A stretch of 64,000 nucleotides of DNA from Micromonospora olivasterospora (GTDB lineage: Bacteria > Actinomycetota > Actinomycetes > Mycobacteriales > Micromonosporaceae). Of this stretch, positions 39,291-47,754 are shown piece by piece (within the stretch, counting starts at the first letter, position 1; every line of letters starts with the position of its first letter). The notes below the pieces were generated by a model that saw only the letters and a program-made list of their open reading frames with translations, did not search any database and was not told the DNA's origin. The translations under genes were made by a program, and so were the position numbers. Where the stretch lies: assembly GCF_007830265.1 (NCBI RefSeq), contig NZ_VLKE01000001.1, positions 5,952,001-6,016,000 on the forward strand. The letters run 5' to 3'.

Positions 39291-39338
39291 CGGCCCGGTC
39301 GGGCCGTCGTGGAACACCGCGACGGCCCGACCGGGCCG
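39291..39338. terminator. strong hairpin terminator of the carboxylase gene
   Basis: A perfect 19-bp stem (39291-39309 with 39320-39338) and a 10-nt loop begin 20 bp after the stop codon at 39270. There is no T-tract. Confidence 0.85.
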
Positions 39339-39391
39339 CGCGCGTAGGTGGCCGACCTGCGTCCCGCCGCCCGGAGCGGCTCGCACCCCAG

Positions 39392-39489
39392 GCGCTGTTA
39401 GCGCTGTCCACGCCCTGACGGCAAGCCGGCGTCGGGTGTCCGTCAGTGAAAAGGACTGAGTGGACAATCAGTCCCGCTGGTCGGATCGG
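39392..39489 (+). ncRNA. conserved structured leader element, copy A
   Basis: A small hairpin GCGC-TGTTA-GCGC (39392-39404) is followed by a 7-bp stem CTGACGG/CCGTCAG (39415-39421 with 39440-39446). A second 7-bp stem GGACTGA/TCAGTCC (39453-39459 with 39468-39474) follows. Bases 39416-39489 align without gaps to 60871-60944, about 59 of 74 identical, including GACGGCAAGCCG and CTGAGTGGACA. The element lies 176 nt upstream of the PhoD-like gene, a leader position. It matches no riboswitch consensus I know. It could be a cis-acting RNA or a protein-binding site. Confidence 0.55.
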
Positions 39490-39646
39490 TCGGCGGGTCG
39501 CCCGTGCGATGGTTGTCGTCTCCTCAGCCTGGATCTTCGCGCTGTTGCGGCGGTAGGCACGCCGGGGATGCTCGGCTTCAATCAGGTGTCACCACCGCGC
39601 GACCCGGCACCGCACCGTCGCTCGGCCGAGCGCGAAGGGATGTGCG

Positions 39647-42600
39647 ATGACGGCTCCGTCCGGCCTGCCACTTGTCCTGTGCGGCCCTGTCGTCCGCCGC
39701 GTCGATCCGACCAGCGTCACGGTGTTCGTGGCGCTGCGCGCGGCGAGCACGGTGACGCTGACCGTCTTCGGCGTCGGCGCGGCCCCCGGGTACGCCCGCG
39801 GCGCCACGGTCGGCACCGGCAGCCGGGCGACGGTGCGGCTCGGCGAGCGGCTGCACGTCGCGGCCGTCACCGTCGCCGGGATCACCCTGCAGCCCGGCAC
39901 GCTCTACGGCTACGACCTGGGGTTCGCCGGCGGCGCGCCGGGCAACAGCCTGTTCGACGCCGGCGTGGTGGCCGCCGACCCGACCGTCGCGCGCGCGGCG
40001 CTGACCTACCTGGGCCACCCGCAGGCGCCGGCCGCCGCCCCGGCGTACCCGACCTTCGCCACCCCGCCCGCGGACCCGAACCGGCTGCGGATCTTCCACG
40101 GGTCGTGCCGCAAGCCGCACGGCGAGGGCACCGACGCGTTCCCCGCCCTCGACCCGATCATCGCCGGCGTGGCCGGCGACCCGGTCCTGCGCCCGCACCA
40201 GCTGGTGCTCGGCGGGGACCAGATCTACGCCGACGACGTGGCCGACCCGCTGCTCGCCATCATCCACGGGCACGACGCGCTGGCGGCGGTGGGCGGCGAG
40301 CCGGCCGTGCCCGCGCACGTCGGGGTGGCCACCCGGCTCGGCCTGACGCCGGAGGCCATGCCGGTCGGCAGCACCGGGCAGCCGACGGACGACACCTACA
40401 AGCCCGGCAAGCGGGCCACGACGATGGAGCGGGACGCGAAGTTCACCTCGGGCGAGGCCGCCAGCCACCTGATGTCGCTGCGCGAGTACCTGTGCATGTA
40501 CCTGCTGGTCTGGTCGGACGTGCTGTGGCCGGAGAGCTGGCCGCGGTTCGAGCACGTGCTGCCCGCGGACACCCGGATCCTGAAGGACCCGCAGGACCGC
40601 CGGCCCGGCGAGACGGTGTACGACCTGATGCGCGCCGGGCGGCCGTACACCCCGAGCGCCCAGCAGAAGGAGATCATCGAGCGGTACACGCGGTGGCAGG
40701 AGCAGGCCCTGTCGCTGTGGGGGTTCCGGCAGGGGCTGGCGGCGGTGCGCCGGCAGCTGGCCAACGTGGCGACGTACATGGTGGCCGACGACCACGAGAT
40801 CACCGACGACTGGAACATGACCCGTTCCTGGGTGACCGACGCGGTGGTGAACTCGCCGCTGGGCCGGCGGGTGGTCCGCAACGGGATGGCCGCCTTCGCC
40901 GTCTTCCAGGCCTGGGGCAACACCCCCGAGCGGTTCGCCGAGGCGGGCGACACCGGGGCACCGGGCCGGGCCGCGCTGGACGCGCTGCGCGACTGGACGG
41001 CGACCCCCAACGACGGCTATGACGAGGCGCTGCGCACCCGACTCGGCCTGCCCACCGCGGTCACCGACGAGGGCAGGCTGGCCCGGCCGGCGGGGGCACT
41101 GACCTACCACTGGACGGTCACCTGGCCCCGCTACCAGCTGGTCGCCCTGGACACCCGCACCTGGCGGCAGTTCGCGGCGGGCGCCGCCCACCCCGGCGGC
41201 CTGCTCTACGACGACCAGCCGCTCAACGAGATGATCAGCGGAGCCGGGGTCCTCGGCGACGACGCGGTCACCGTCGTCGCCCAGCCGGTCGCCCTGTTCG
41301 GCGTGCCGGTGCTGGAACAGCTCGCGCAGCCCCTGGCCAAGGTGTTCGCCGGCCGGTACACCGCCGACAACGAGGACGCCTGGGTGGCCAGCGACGCCGC
41401 CGTGCACAAGATCCTCGCCCGGCTGTTCGCCGCCGCGCCCCCCGGCGCCGACGGGATCCGCCGGCGCCGGCTGGTGATGCTCGGCGGCGACATCCACTTC
41501 GGGTCCGCCGAGCGGATCCGCTACTCCGCCACCCTGCCCTACGCGTGCGGGCCGGACCCGGCCAAGCCCTTCCAGGGCGTCAACCGCACCGAGGGGGTGC
41601 TCGCCGGGTTCGTGTCCAGCGGATTCCACAACGAGGACGACAAGACCCGGCTCCTGCACGCCGTGGGCTACGTGCCGCTGCTGGACGTCACCGGGCGGAT
41701 CGACCTCGTCGGGTGGGCCAACGAGCTGCCCGACAAGGAGGGGCAGCGGATGCAGGCCGGGGTGCAGGTGACGCTGGCCGCGGACGACGTCACCGGCTGG
41801 TGGGTGTCCGGGCGGCCCTCCGTCGCCGACCTCGACGCGCTGAAGGTCCTGACCCGGCCGCCCGAGTGGAGCGTCTACGTGCAGTTCGTCCGCCACGACG
41901 AGGCCGACCCGCAGGTGCTCCGGGACGGCACCCCGGAGTCCGTCGTGGACCCCGCCGGCCTGCCGCGCGACCAGGCGCTCGCGCAGTACCTGGCCGCCGC
42001 CCGGAACCTCGACAACTACAAGGGCTCGTGGGGCAACGGCAAGGAGATCGTCGGCCACAACAACCTCGGCGAGATCACCTTCGACTGGCCGGACGGCGAG
42101 TGCAAGTCGGCCACCCAGCGGCTCTGGTGGCACCTGCCCGGCGAGAAGCGCGCCGCCGCGCTCACCACCTTCACGGTGGACCTGTCCTTCGGCTGCTCGC
42201 TGACCGTCACCCCGCCCTACGGGGGCTGGGTGCTGCGCCCCGACGACCGGGACGCCACCGCCACGGCCAAGGCCCGCTACGACGGCATCGAGCGGCCGGC
42301 GGAATTGGCCCCGGCCACCGACCGCTGGGTGACCCGGCTCCAGCAGGACCTGGCCACGCTGGGCTTCCTGGCCCCGGACGCGGCCGACGGCACGTACGGC
42401 ATCGTCACCTACTGGGCGGTGCGCGAGTTCCAGGCGTACGCCCGCCGGGAGCGGGCCGCGACGGAGCCGGCGGGCGCCACCGCCACCCGCTACTCCGACC
42501 GGCTGCGGCCGGTGGACGTCCCGGAGGCCCAGCGCTACCTCGGGCCGGTCAGCGGCGTGGCGGACCTGGCCACCCAGGTGGCCATGAAGCACTGGCTGAA

Positions 42601-44023
42601 CCAGCGGTGGCGCTGCCCGGTCGTGGTGGAGGCGTGGCAGGTCGCCGGGGACGTCCCGCAGCGGCTCGACCGGCCGAACGTGTGGCTGTTCGACGAGGTC
42701 ACCGCCGCCGACCGGCGGCTGTACTCGCGGGTGGTCACCGGACGCCCGACGGACGCCGGCGGCGTCCCGGCCGAGCACCCGGAGCTGATCCGGCTCGGCG
42801 CCTACCGGGCGCACACCACGGACGCGCAGTGGAGCGGGCCGGTGCTCGACGCCGAGTCGGAGCTGCTGCCCGAGGCGGTGCTGCCGCGCCCGCAGGAGCA
42901 CGGCGCCGGGCCGTCGCTGCCCGCGCTCGTCGCGGCGATCGCCGGCGGCGGGGACGCCGGCGCCCGCGCCGCCCGGCAGTTGTCCACCTTCAAGGTGCTG
43001 CGGGCCGTCGCCGAGAACCGGGTGCCGGACGCGGCCGGCGGCTACCTCGACGCGGTCGCCGCGGACGACCCGGCGGTGATCCGCTTCGGCCCGTACGGCT
43101 GGCGGGCACACGGGCCGCTGCTCGCGCCGACCACCGCCCCACCGGTGCTGGACATCGACGCGGCGCCCGGCGAGATGTGGGCGTACCTGGCCTTCCTGCG
43201 CGCCACCGACCGGGACGCCTACGAGGCGCTCGGCGGGCAGGCCGGCGTCACCGCCGTGCCCGGCTGGGGACCCGACGGCGCGGGCCTGCTCTTTCCCGAC
43301 CTGCGGGTGCTGCGGGCCCGCCCGGCGCAGACCGACGCGACGGGAGCCGCCGGCCCGGGCATCGCCACCACCCTGGAGCTGCTCGGGCTGCGGTCGTGGC
43401 ACTGGATGCACCGCTACGCGCTGGCGCTGCGCGGCCACGACGGCGTGCGGCGCGGGATCTGGACGTTCGCCCGGCAGCGGCTGCACGACCTGCTCGCCAC
43501 CGACTGGGACTCCCCCGACCCGGCCGTGGCTCCCACGGTGGCGGACGTGCCCGGCGCCGACGGGAACCCGCGCCGGGCGCGCATCGGCGACGTGTTCACC
43601 TCGGAGCGGTCGGTGGCGCTGCTGGCGTGCTGGCAGCAGTACCGGCCGCACCAGCTCGTCGCGGTGGGCGCGCCCGCGTCGAACGCCGAGAAGGCCGAGT
43701 TCCGCACCCGGCCGCGCGCCGCCACCCCGCTGCACCTGGTGCTGACGAAGGCCAGGGAGGCGAGGAAGGCCGACTTCACCGGGCCGCCCACCGGCTGGAC
43801 CGACGCGCACGAGACGGCGCTGATCGCCGCCGTCGGGCAGGTCGTCGCGGGCGACGCCGAGGTCGCCGCCGCGCTGACCCGGCTCGCCGCCTGGCCGTCC
43901 TGGCCGACCGGGCGGACGTACACGCTGCCGGTCGACGCGCTGCCCGCCACCGAGCGGGGCCTGTCGGCCGCCCGCGGGGCGCTGCGGCTGGACCTCGGCG
44001 ACGTGCCCCGGGTGACGCCGTGA
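39647..44023 (+). CDS. PhoD-like metallophosphoesterase with peptidoglycan-binding module
   Basis: The 1458-residue protein opens with a fibronectin-like strand set (PLVLCGPVVRRVDPTSVTVF). A PhoD-type phosphoesterase follows whose metal ligands are recognisable: RIFHGSCRKPHGEG (about 152), QLVLGGDQIYADDVAD (188), MVADDHEITDDWN (381), LVALDTRTWR (499), LVMLGGDIHFGSAER (613). A peptidoglycan-binding module lies near 890-940 (VTRLQQDLATLGFLAP, VREFQAYAR), followed by about 500 residues of unknown fold. Ordinary PhoD enzymes are Tat-exported; this one starts MTAPSGLPLVLCGP and has no signal peptide. GAAGGGA (39634-39640) precedes the ATG. It is the first gene of the unit led by element A and lies 46 bp before the DUF6603-like gene. 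Confidence 0.8.
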   Translation: MTAPSGLPLVLCGPVVRRVDPTSVTVFVALRAASTVTLTVFGVGAAPGYARGATVGTGSRATVRLGERLHVAAVTVAGITLQPGTLYGYDLGFAGGAPGNSLFDAGVVAADPTVARAALTYLGHPQAPAAAPAYPTFATPPADPNRLRIFHGSCRKPHGEGTDAFPALDPIIAGVAGDPVLRPHQLVLGGDQIYADDVADPLLAIIHGHDALAAVGGEPAVPAHVGVATRLGLTPEAMPVGSTGQPTDDTYKPGKRATTMERDAKFTSGEAASHLMSLREYLCMYLLVWSDVLWPESWPRFEHVLPADTRILKDPQDRRPGETVYDLMRAGRPYTPSAQQKEIIERYTRWQEQALSLWGFRQGLAAVRRQLANVATYMVADDHEITDDWNMTRSWVTDAVVNSPLGRRVVRNGMAAFAVFQAWGNTPERFAEAGDTGAPGRAALDALRDWTATPNDGYDEALRTRLGLPTAVTDEGRLARPAGALTYHWTVTWPRYQLVALDTRTWRQFAAGAAHPGGLLYDDQPLNEMISGAGVLGDDAVTVVAQPVALFGVPVLEQLAQPLAKVFAGRYTADNEDAWVASDAAVHKILARLFAAAPPGADGIRRRRLVMLGGDIHFGSAERIRYSATLPYACGPDPAKPFQGVNRTEGVLAGFVSSGFHNEDDKTRLLHAVGYVPLLDVTGRIDLVGWANELPDKEGQRMQAGVQVTLAADDVTGWWVSGRPSVADLDALKVLTRPPEWSVYVQFVRHDEADPQVLRDGTPESVVDPAGLPRDQALAQYLAAARNLDNYKGSWGNGKEIVGHNNLGEITFDWPDGECKSATQRLWWHLPGEKRAAALTTFTVDLSFGCSLTVTPPYGGWVLRPDDRDATATAKARYDGIERPAELAPATDRWVTRLQQDLATLGFLAPDAADGTYGIVTYWAVREFQAYARRERAATEPAGATATRYSDRLRPVDVPEAQRYLGPVSGVADLATQVAMKHWLNQRWRCPVVVEAWQVAGDVPQRLDRPNVWLFDEVTAADRRLYSRVVTGRPTDAGGVPAEHPELIRLGAYRAHTTDAQWSGPVLDAESELLPEAVLPRPQEHGAGPSLPALVAAIAGGGDAGARAARQLSTFKVLRAVAENRVPDAAGGYLDAVAADDPAVIRFGPYGWRAHGPLLAPTTAPPVLDIDAAPGEMWAYLAFLRATDRDAYEALGGQAGVTAVPGWGPDGAGLLFPDLRVLRARPAQTDATGAAGPGIATTLELLGLRSWHWMHRYALALRGHDGVRRGIWTFARQRLHDLLATDWDSPDPAVAPTVADVPGADGNPRRARIGDVFTSERSVALLACWQQYRPHQLVAVGAPASNAEKAEFRTRPRAATPLHLVLTKAREARKADFTGPPTGWTDAHETALIAAVGQVVAGDAEVAAALTRLAAWPSWPTGRTYTLPVDALPATERGLSAARGALRLDLGDVPRVTP

Positions 44024-44069
44024 GCGGCGGACAGGCGACGGACAGGCGGCAGGAAGGACGGGCTGGACG

Positions 44070-47000
44070 ATGACCGAGGACCGGAACGCGCTCGTTCTGC
44101 TGTGGAACGAGATCAAGCTGCTGGCCGAGCCGGTGCTGGCCGCGTACGACCCGTGGCAGCGGGCCCGGCTGATGCGCGCGCTGGGCTGGGACCTGGAGGC
44201 GGTCAGCGGGTTCGACGCCGCCCGCTTCGAGGACTGGGTGGGTACGGTCGGCGCGGCGCTGGAGGCGCTGGACGCCGCGTCGGCCGACCTGAAGCTGGAC
44301 CACCTGGCCGCGCTGAAGAAGTTCGGCGAGGCCGCCGGCAAGGCGTTCGGGCAGCTCGGCGCCCTTCCGCCGACCCTGCAGGGCAAGCTGCCGGACGTGG
44401 CCGGCCTGCCCGCCGAACTCGCCGACGACCTGCTCGACCTGCTGATCCTGACGTACCTGTCGCGCCGGGTGCCGTGGACCGTGCCGCTGCTCGACCTGCT
44501 CGGCCTGGTCACCCCCGCCGCCGAACTGCCGCCCAGCGCGCCGATGCCACCCGGCGACGCGCCGATCCGGCTGCCCCGCCGCCGCGACGAGCTGCACCTG
44601 GACCGGATCGTCGACCTCGTCTCCGACCCCGCCGGCTACTTCCGCGCCCTGTACGCCCCGGCCGGCTGGACGACCCCGGAGAGCGTCGCGGAGCTGTCCG
44701 CCCGGCTGCTGCCCCGGCTCGCCCGGGCGTTGCGCGCCCTCGGTCTCGACGCCGACCAGGGCGTACGCCCCGGCGTCGGCCCGGACCAGGGCGAGGTGGG
44801 CCGGCGGCTCGCCGACAGCCTGCTGCGGCTGCGGTTCGGCGGGCGGCGCACCCCCGACGGCGCGCCGCCGGAGGGCACCGGGCTCGCGGCGCGGGAACTT
44901 GCCGGCGGCGCGGGGCTCGCGGCACCGGAACCGGCCGGCGCCACCGGGCTCGCGGCCTGGCAGCCCACCTTCGGCCTCGGCGTCACCCTCGGCCTGGCGA
45001 GCTGGGACGGCCGGCTCACGGTGATCCTCGCGCCGACCGGCGAGGCGCACCTGGAGGGCTCGATCGGCGCCTGGAACGTCGCCACCGACCTCAGCGGCGC
45101 CGGCCCCGCCATCGCCGTGAACAGCGACGGGGTGACCGCCAACGTCGGCGCGTCCGTGGTGAAGTGGGCCGCCGAGATAGCCCGGATCGCGCCGGCCGGC
45201 CAGCCGGGCTGGATCATCGGCGCGCCCGAGGGCACCCACCTCGCCGTCGGGCAGCTGGTCTTCTCCGGCCGGGCGAGCCTCGGCGCCGGCCGCGACGACG
45301 TGGAGCTGGGCGTACACGCCGGCCGCGCCGAGCTGGTGATCCGCGCCGGCGACGGCGACGGGCTGCTGGGCAAGCTGCTGCCCGCCGACGGGCTGCGGCT
45401 GGGCCTCGACCTCGGCGCGGCCTGGTCGCTGCGGGCGGGCCTGCACCTGGCCGGGGCCGCCGCCCTGGCCGCCGAGTACCCGGTGCACCTGTCCTGGCAC
45501 GGCATCGGCATCGATGGGCTGCGGATCGCGCTGCAGGCCTCCACCCAGACGCGCGCGGTCAGCCTGCTGATCACCACGACCGTGCGGGCGGCGCTGGGAC
45601 CGCTGCACGTGGTCGTGGAGAACATCGGCGTCCGCGCCGACCTCACGTTCCCGCCGGCGCTGCCCGACGGCAGCGGCGGGCAGACCCGCGGCGGCAACCT
45701 CGGCGCGGCCGACCTGTCCCCCGGGTTCAAGGGGCCCGACGGGGTGGCGCTGCGGATGGACAACGGCATCGTCTCCGGCGGCGGCTACCTGTTCGTCGAC
45801 GAGCCGCGCGGCATGTACGCCGGGGCCATCCAGCTCGGCATGGCCTCCACCACGCCGCTCGCCCCGATGAAGGGCTTCCGGCTGCAGGCCACCGCCATCG
45901 TCAACACCCGCAATCCCGACGGCAGCCGGCTCACCGAGGCCGACGGCGGGCACACCTTCTCGCTGCTGCTCGCCGGCACGTACGAGTGGTTCCCCGGCCT
46001 CCCGCTGTTCTGGGGCATCTCCATCACCGGCCTCGGGCTGGTCGTCGGGTACAACCGGCGCAGCAACCCCGAGGAGGTCCGCAACGCCGCCCGCGCCGGC
46101 ACCCTCGACGCGCTGCTGTTCCCGCAGGACCCGGTCGCCAACGCCCCCGCCGTGATCGCGACCCTCAGCCGGATCTTCCCGGTCGACACCACCGGCACCG
46201 TCCTCGGCGCGATGGTCCGGCTGAACTTCCTCGGCGGGCAGGTCGTCGCCGACCTGGCGGTGCTCGTCGAGTTCCCCGACCCGGTGCGCATCATGCTGCT
46301 GGGCAGACTGGTCATCGACTTCAAGGACGCCGGCAAGTTCCGGCTGGACTCCGCGGGCATCGTGGACGTCGCCCGCCGGGAGATCAGCGTGGACGCCGCG
46401 CTGATCGACTCGAAGCTGTTCGGCCGGCCGGTCTCCGGCGAGATGGCGCTGCGGGCCCGCTGGGGCGCCGGGGGCACGTTCGCCGTGTCGATCGGCGGCT
46501 TCCACCCCCGCTTCACGCCGCCACCGGGGTTCCCGGCCGTCAAGCGGTTCACCATCGCCCTGCAGAAGTCCGGCAAGGGCGTCAACCTGTCGGCGTACCT
46601 GGCGGTGACCAGCAACAGCGCCCAGTTCGGCGCCGAGCTGACCCTCCACTTCGAGGGCGGCGGCTTCGTTCTCGACGGCCGCGCCTGGCTCGACGTGATG
46701 TTCCAGTTCAAGCCGTTCTGGTTCACCGCCGAGATCGGCGCCACCGTGTCGCTGAAGTTCGGCGACAAGGAACTGCTGGCGGTGAACCTGATCATCGGCG
46801 TCTCCGGGCCCGGACCGTGGAAGGCCTGGGGCGAGGCCCGGATCAAGTTCCTGTTCTGGGAGGTGTCGGCGAAGTTCTCCTGGACCGACGGGAAGGACGC
46901 CGGCGCCGACGAGCCCAGTCAGGTCAACGCCGCCGAACTCCTGCGCGGGGCGCTGTCCACCCCCACGGCCTGGGAGGTCCGGCCCGCCATCGGCGCCGGC

Positions 47001-47753
47001 GAGCCGGTGACCCTGCGCGACCTGACCGGCTGGGCCGGGCCGATGCTGCTGCAACCCGGCGCGCTGCTCGCGGTGCGGGAGAACGTGCTGCCGCTCGACA
47101 CCGACCTGCAGCGCGTCGGCACGTCCCGGATCACCGGGCCGAACCGGTTCACGCTGACCGGCGTCACGGTGGGCACCGGCGACGACGCCCTCACCGGCAC
47201 CCTCGGCGACACCGTCGAGGACGACTTCGCGCCCGGCCAGTTCCGCGACCTGTCGCCCGTGGAGCAGATCACCACCCCCGGGGTCGTCCGGCTGGCCGCC
47301 GGGCGGACGGTGGCGCTGCCGGAGGGCACCGCCCTGCCGCCCGCCGACCTGACCACCTATGCCGACCTCTCCGACGACTCGGCGTACGACCGGATCATCA
47401 TCGACGACCCGGACTCCGCCGGCCGGCCGCTGCCCGCCCAGCGGGCGACCACGCGGCTCGCCGCCCGCCGCGGCAACGACACGCTGGCCCGGTTCGCGGC
47501 CACCGCCCCGGCCGCGTACGCGGGCACCCGCCACGGCGGGACCGCGCGCTTCGCCGGCCCCGCCCTGGACCTGGCCGCCACCGGGCCCGCCGGCCGGACC
47601 GCCGCGCCGACCGTGCCCGCGCAGCGGACCGCCGCCGCACAGCGGACCGCCGCCGCGCAGCGGACGGTCGCCGCCGCGCCGGTCGCGCCGCGCCGGCCCC
47701 GGGCCCGGGTGCCGCTGCCGAGGATCACGCCCGTCGAGTTGGAGGTCTGCTGA
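44070..47753 (+). CDS. DUF6603-like large protein
   Basis: The 1227-residue protein has a helical N-terminal region (LLWNEIKLLAEPVLAAYDPW, residues 1-250). Three 11-residue repeats near 270-300 (GTGLAARELAG, GAGLAAPEPAG, ATGLAAWQPTF) precede a long beta-rich region with regular amphipathic strands. That region includes GGYLFVDEPRGMYAGAIQLG, FSLLLAGTYEWFPGLPLFWG, GLVVGYNRRSNPEEVRNAAR and DAALIDSKLFGRPVSGEMAL. This pattern is what I associate with DUF6603, a family of unknown function. A C-terminal tail with AAAQRT repeats may be unstructured. There is no signal peptide and no membrane anchor. The stop is 1 bp before the next ATG, implying coupled translation. The label is by recollection and should be checked with an HMM. 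Confidence 0.6.
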   Translation: MTEDRNALVLLWNEIKLLAEPVLAAYDPWQRARLMRALGWDLEAVSGFDAARFEDWVGTVGAALEALDAASADLKLDHLAALKKFGEAAGKAFGQLGALPPTLQGKLPDVAGLPAELADDLLDLLILTYLSRRVPWTVPLLDLLGLVTPAAELPPSAPMPPGDAPIRLPRRRDELHLDRIVDLVSDPAGYFRALYAPAGWTTPESVAELSARLLPRLARALRALGLDADQGVRPGVGPDQGEVGRRLADSLLRLRFGGRRTPDGAPPEGTGLAARELAGGAGLAAPEPAGATGLAAWQPTFGLGVTLGLASWDGRLTVILAPTGEAHLEGSIGAWNVATDLSGAGPAIAVNSDGVTANVGASVVKWAAEIARIAPAGQPGWIIGAPEGTHLAVGQLVFSGRASLGAGRDDVELGVHAGRAELVIRAGDGDGLLGKLLPADGLRLGLDLGAAWSLRAGLHLAGAAALAAEYPVHLSWHGIGIDGLRIALQASTQTRAVSLLITTTVRAALGPLHVVVENIGVRADLTFPPALPDGSGGQTRGGNLGAADLSPGFKGPDGVALRMDNGIVSGGGYLFVDEPRGMYAGAIQLGMASTTPLAPMKGFRLQATAIVNTRNPDGSRLTEADGGHTFSLLLAGTYEWFPGLPLFWGISITGLGLVVGYNRRSNPEEVRNAARAGTLDALLFPQDPVANAPAVIATLSRIFPVDTTGTVLGAMVRLNFLGGQVVADLAVLVEFPDPVRIMLLGRLVIDFKDAGKFRLDSAGIVDVARREISVDAALIDSKLFGRPVSGEMALRARWGAGGTFAVSIGGFHPRFTPPPGFPAVKRFTIALQKSGKGVNLSAYLAVTSNSAQFGAELTLHFEGGGFVLDGRAWLDVMFQFKPFWFTAEIGATVSLKFGDKELLAVNLIIGVSGPGPWKAWGEARIKFLFWEVSAKFSWTDGKDAGADEPSQVNAAELLRGALSTPTAWEVRPAIGAGEPVTLRDLTGWAGPMLLQPGALLAVRENVLPLDTDLQRVGTSRITGPNRFTLTGVTVGTGDDALTGTLGDTVEDDFAPGQFRDLSPVEQITTPGVVRLAAGRTVALPEGTALPPADLTTYADLSDDSAYDRIIIDDPDSAGRPLPAQRATTRLAARRGNDTLARFAATAPAAYAGTRHGGTARFAGPALDLAATGPAGRTAAPTVPAQRTAAAQRTAAAQRTVAAAPVAPRRPRARVPLPRITPVELEVC
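44874..44972 (+). repeat. 33-bp tandem repeat (three 11-residue units) in the DUF6603-like gene
   Basis: GGGCTCGCGGC recurs at 33-bp spacing, encoding GTGLAARELAG, GAGLAAPEPAG and ATGLAAWQPTF. It links the helical N-terminal part to the beta-rich core and is probably a flexible, length-variable linker. Confidence 0.6.
47620..47672 (+). repeat. 18-bp repeats encoding AQRTAA units
   Basis: CAGCGGAC recurs at 18-bp spacing three times near the end of the DUF6603-like gene, encoding VPAQRTAAAQRTAAAQRTVA. This is a likely replication-slippage repeat forming a disordered tail. Confidence 0.6.
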
Positions 47754-47754
47754 C

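Noticed and set aside
39392..39489. Known riboswitch class (c-di-GMP GEMM, c-di-AMP ydaO, cobalamin, guanidine)
   Set aside because: The invariant core sequences of these classes as I know them are not present; only weak, scattered resemblance was found.
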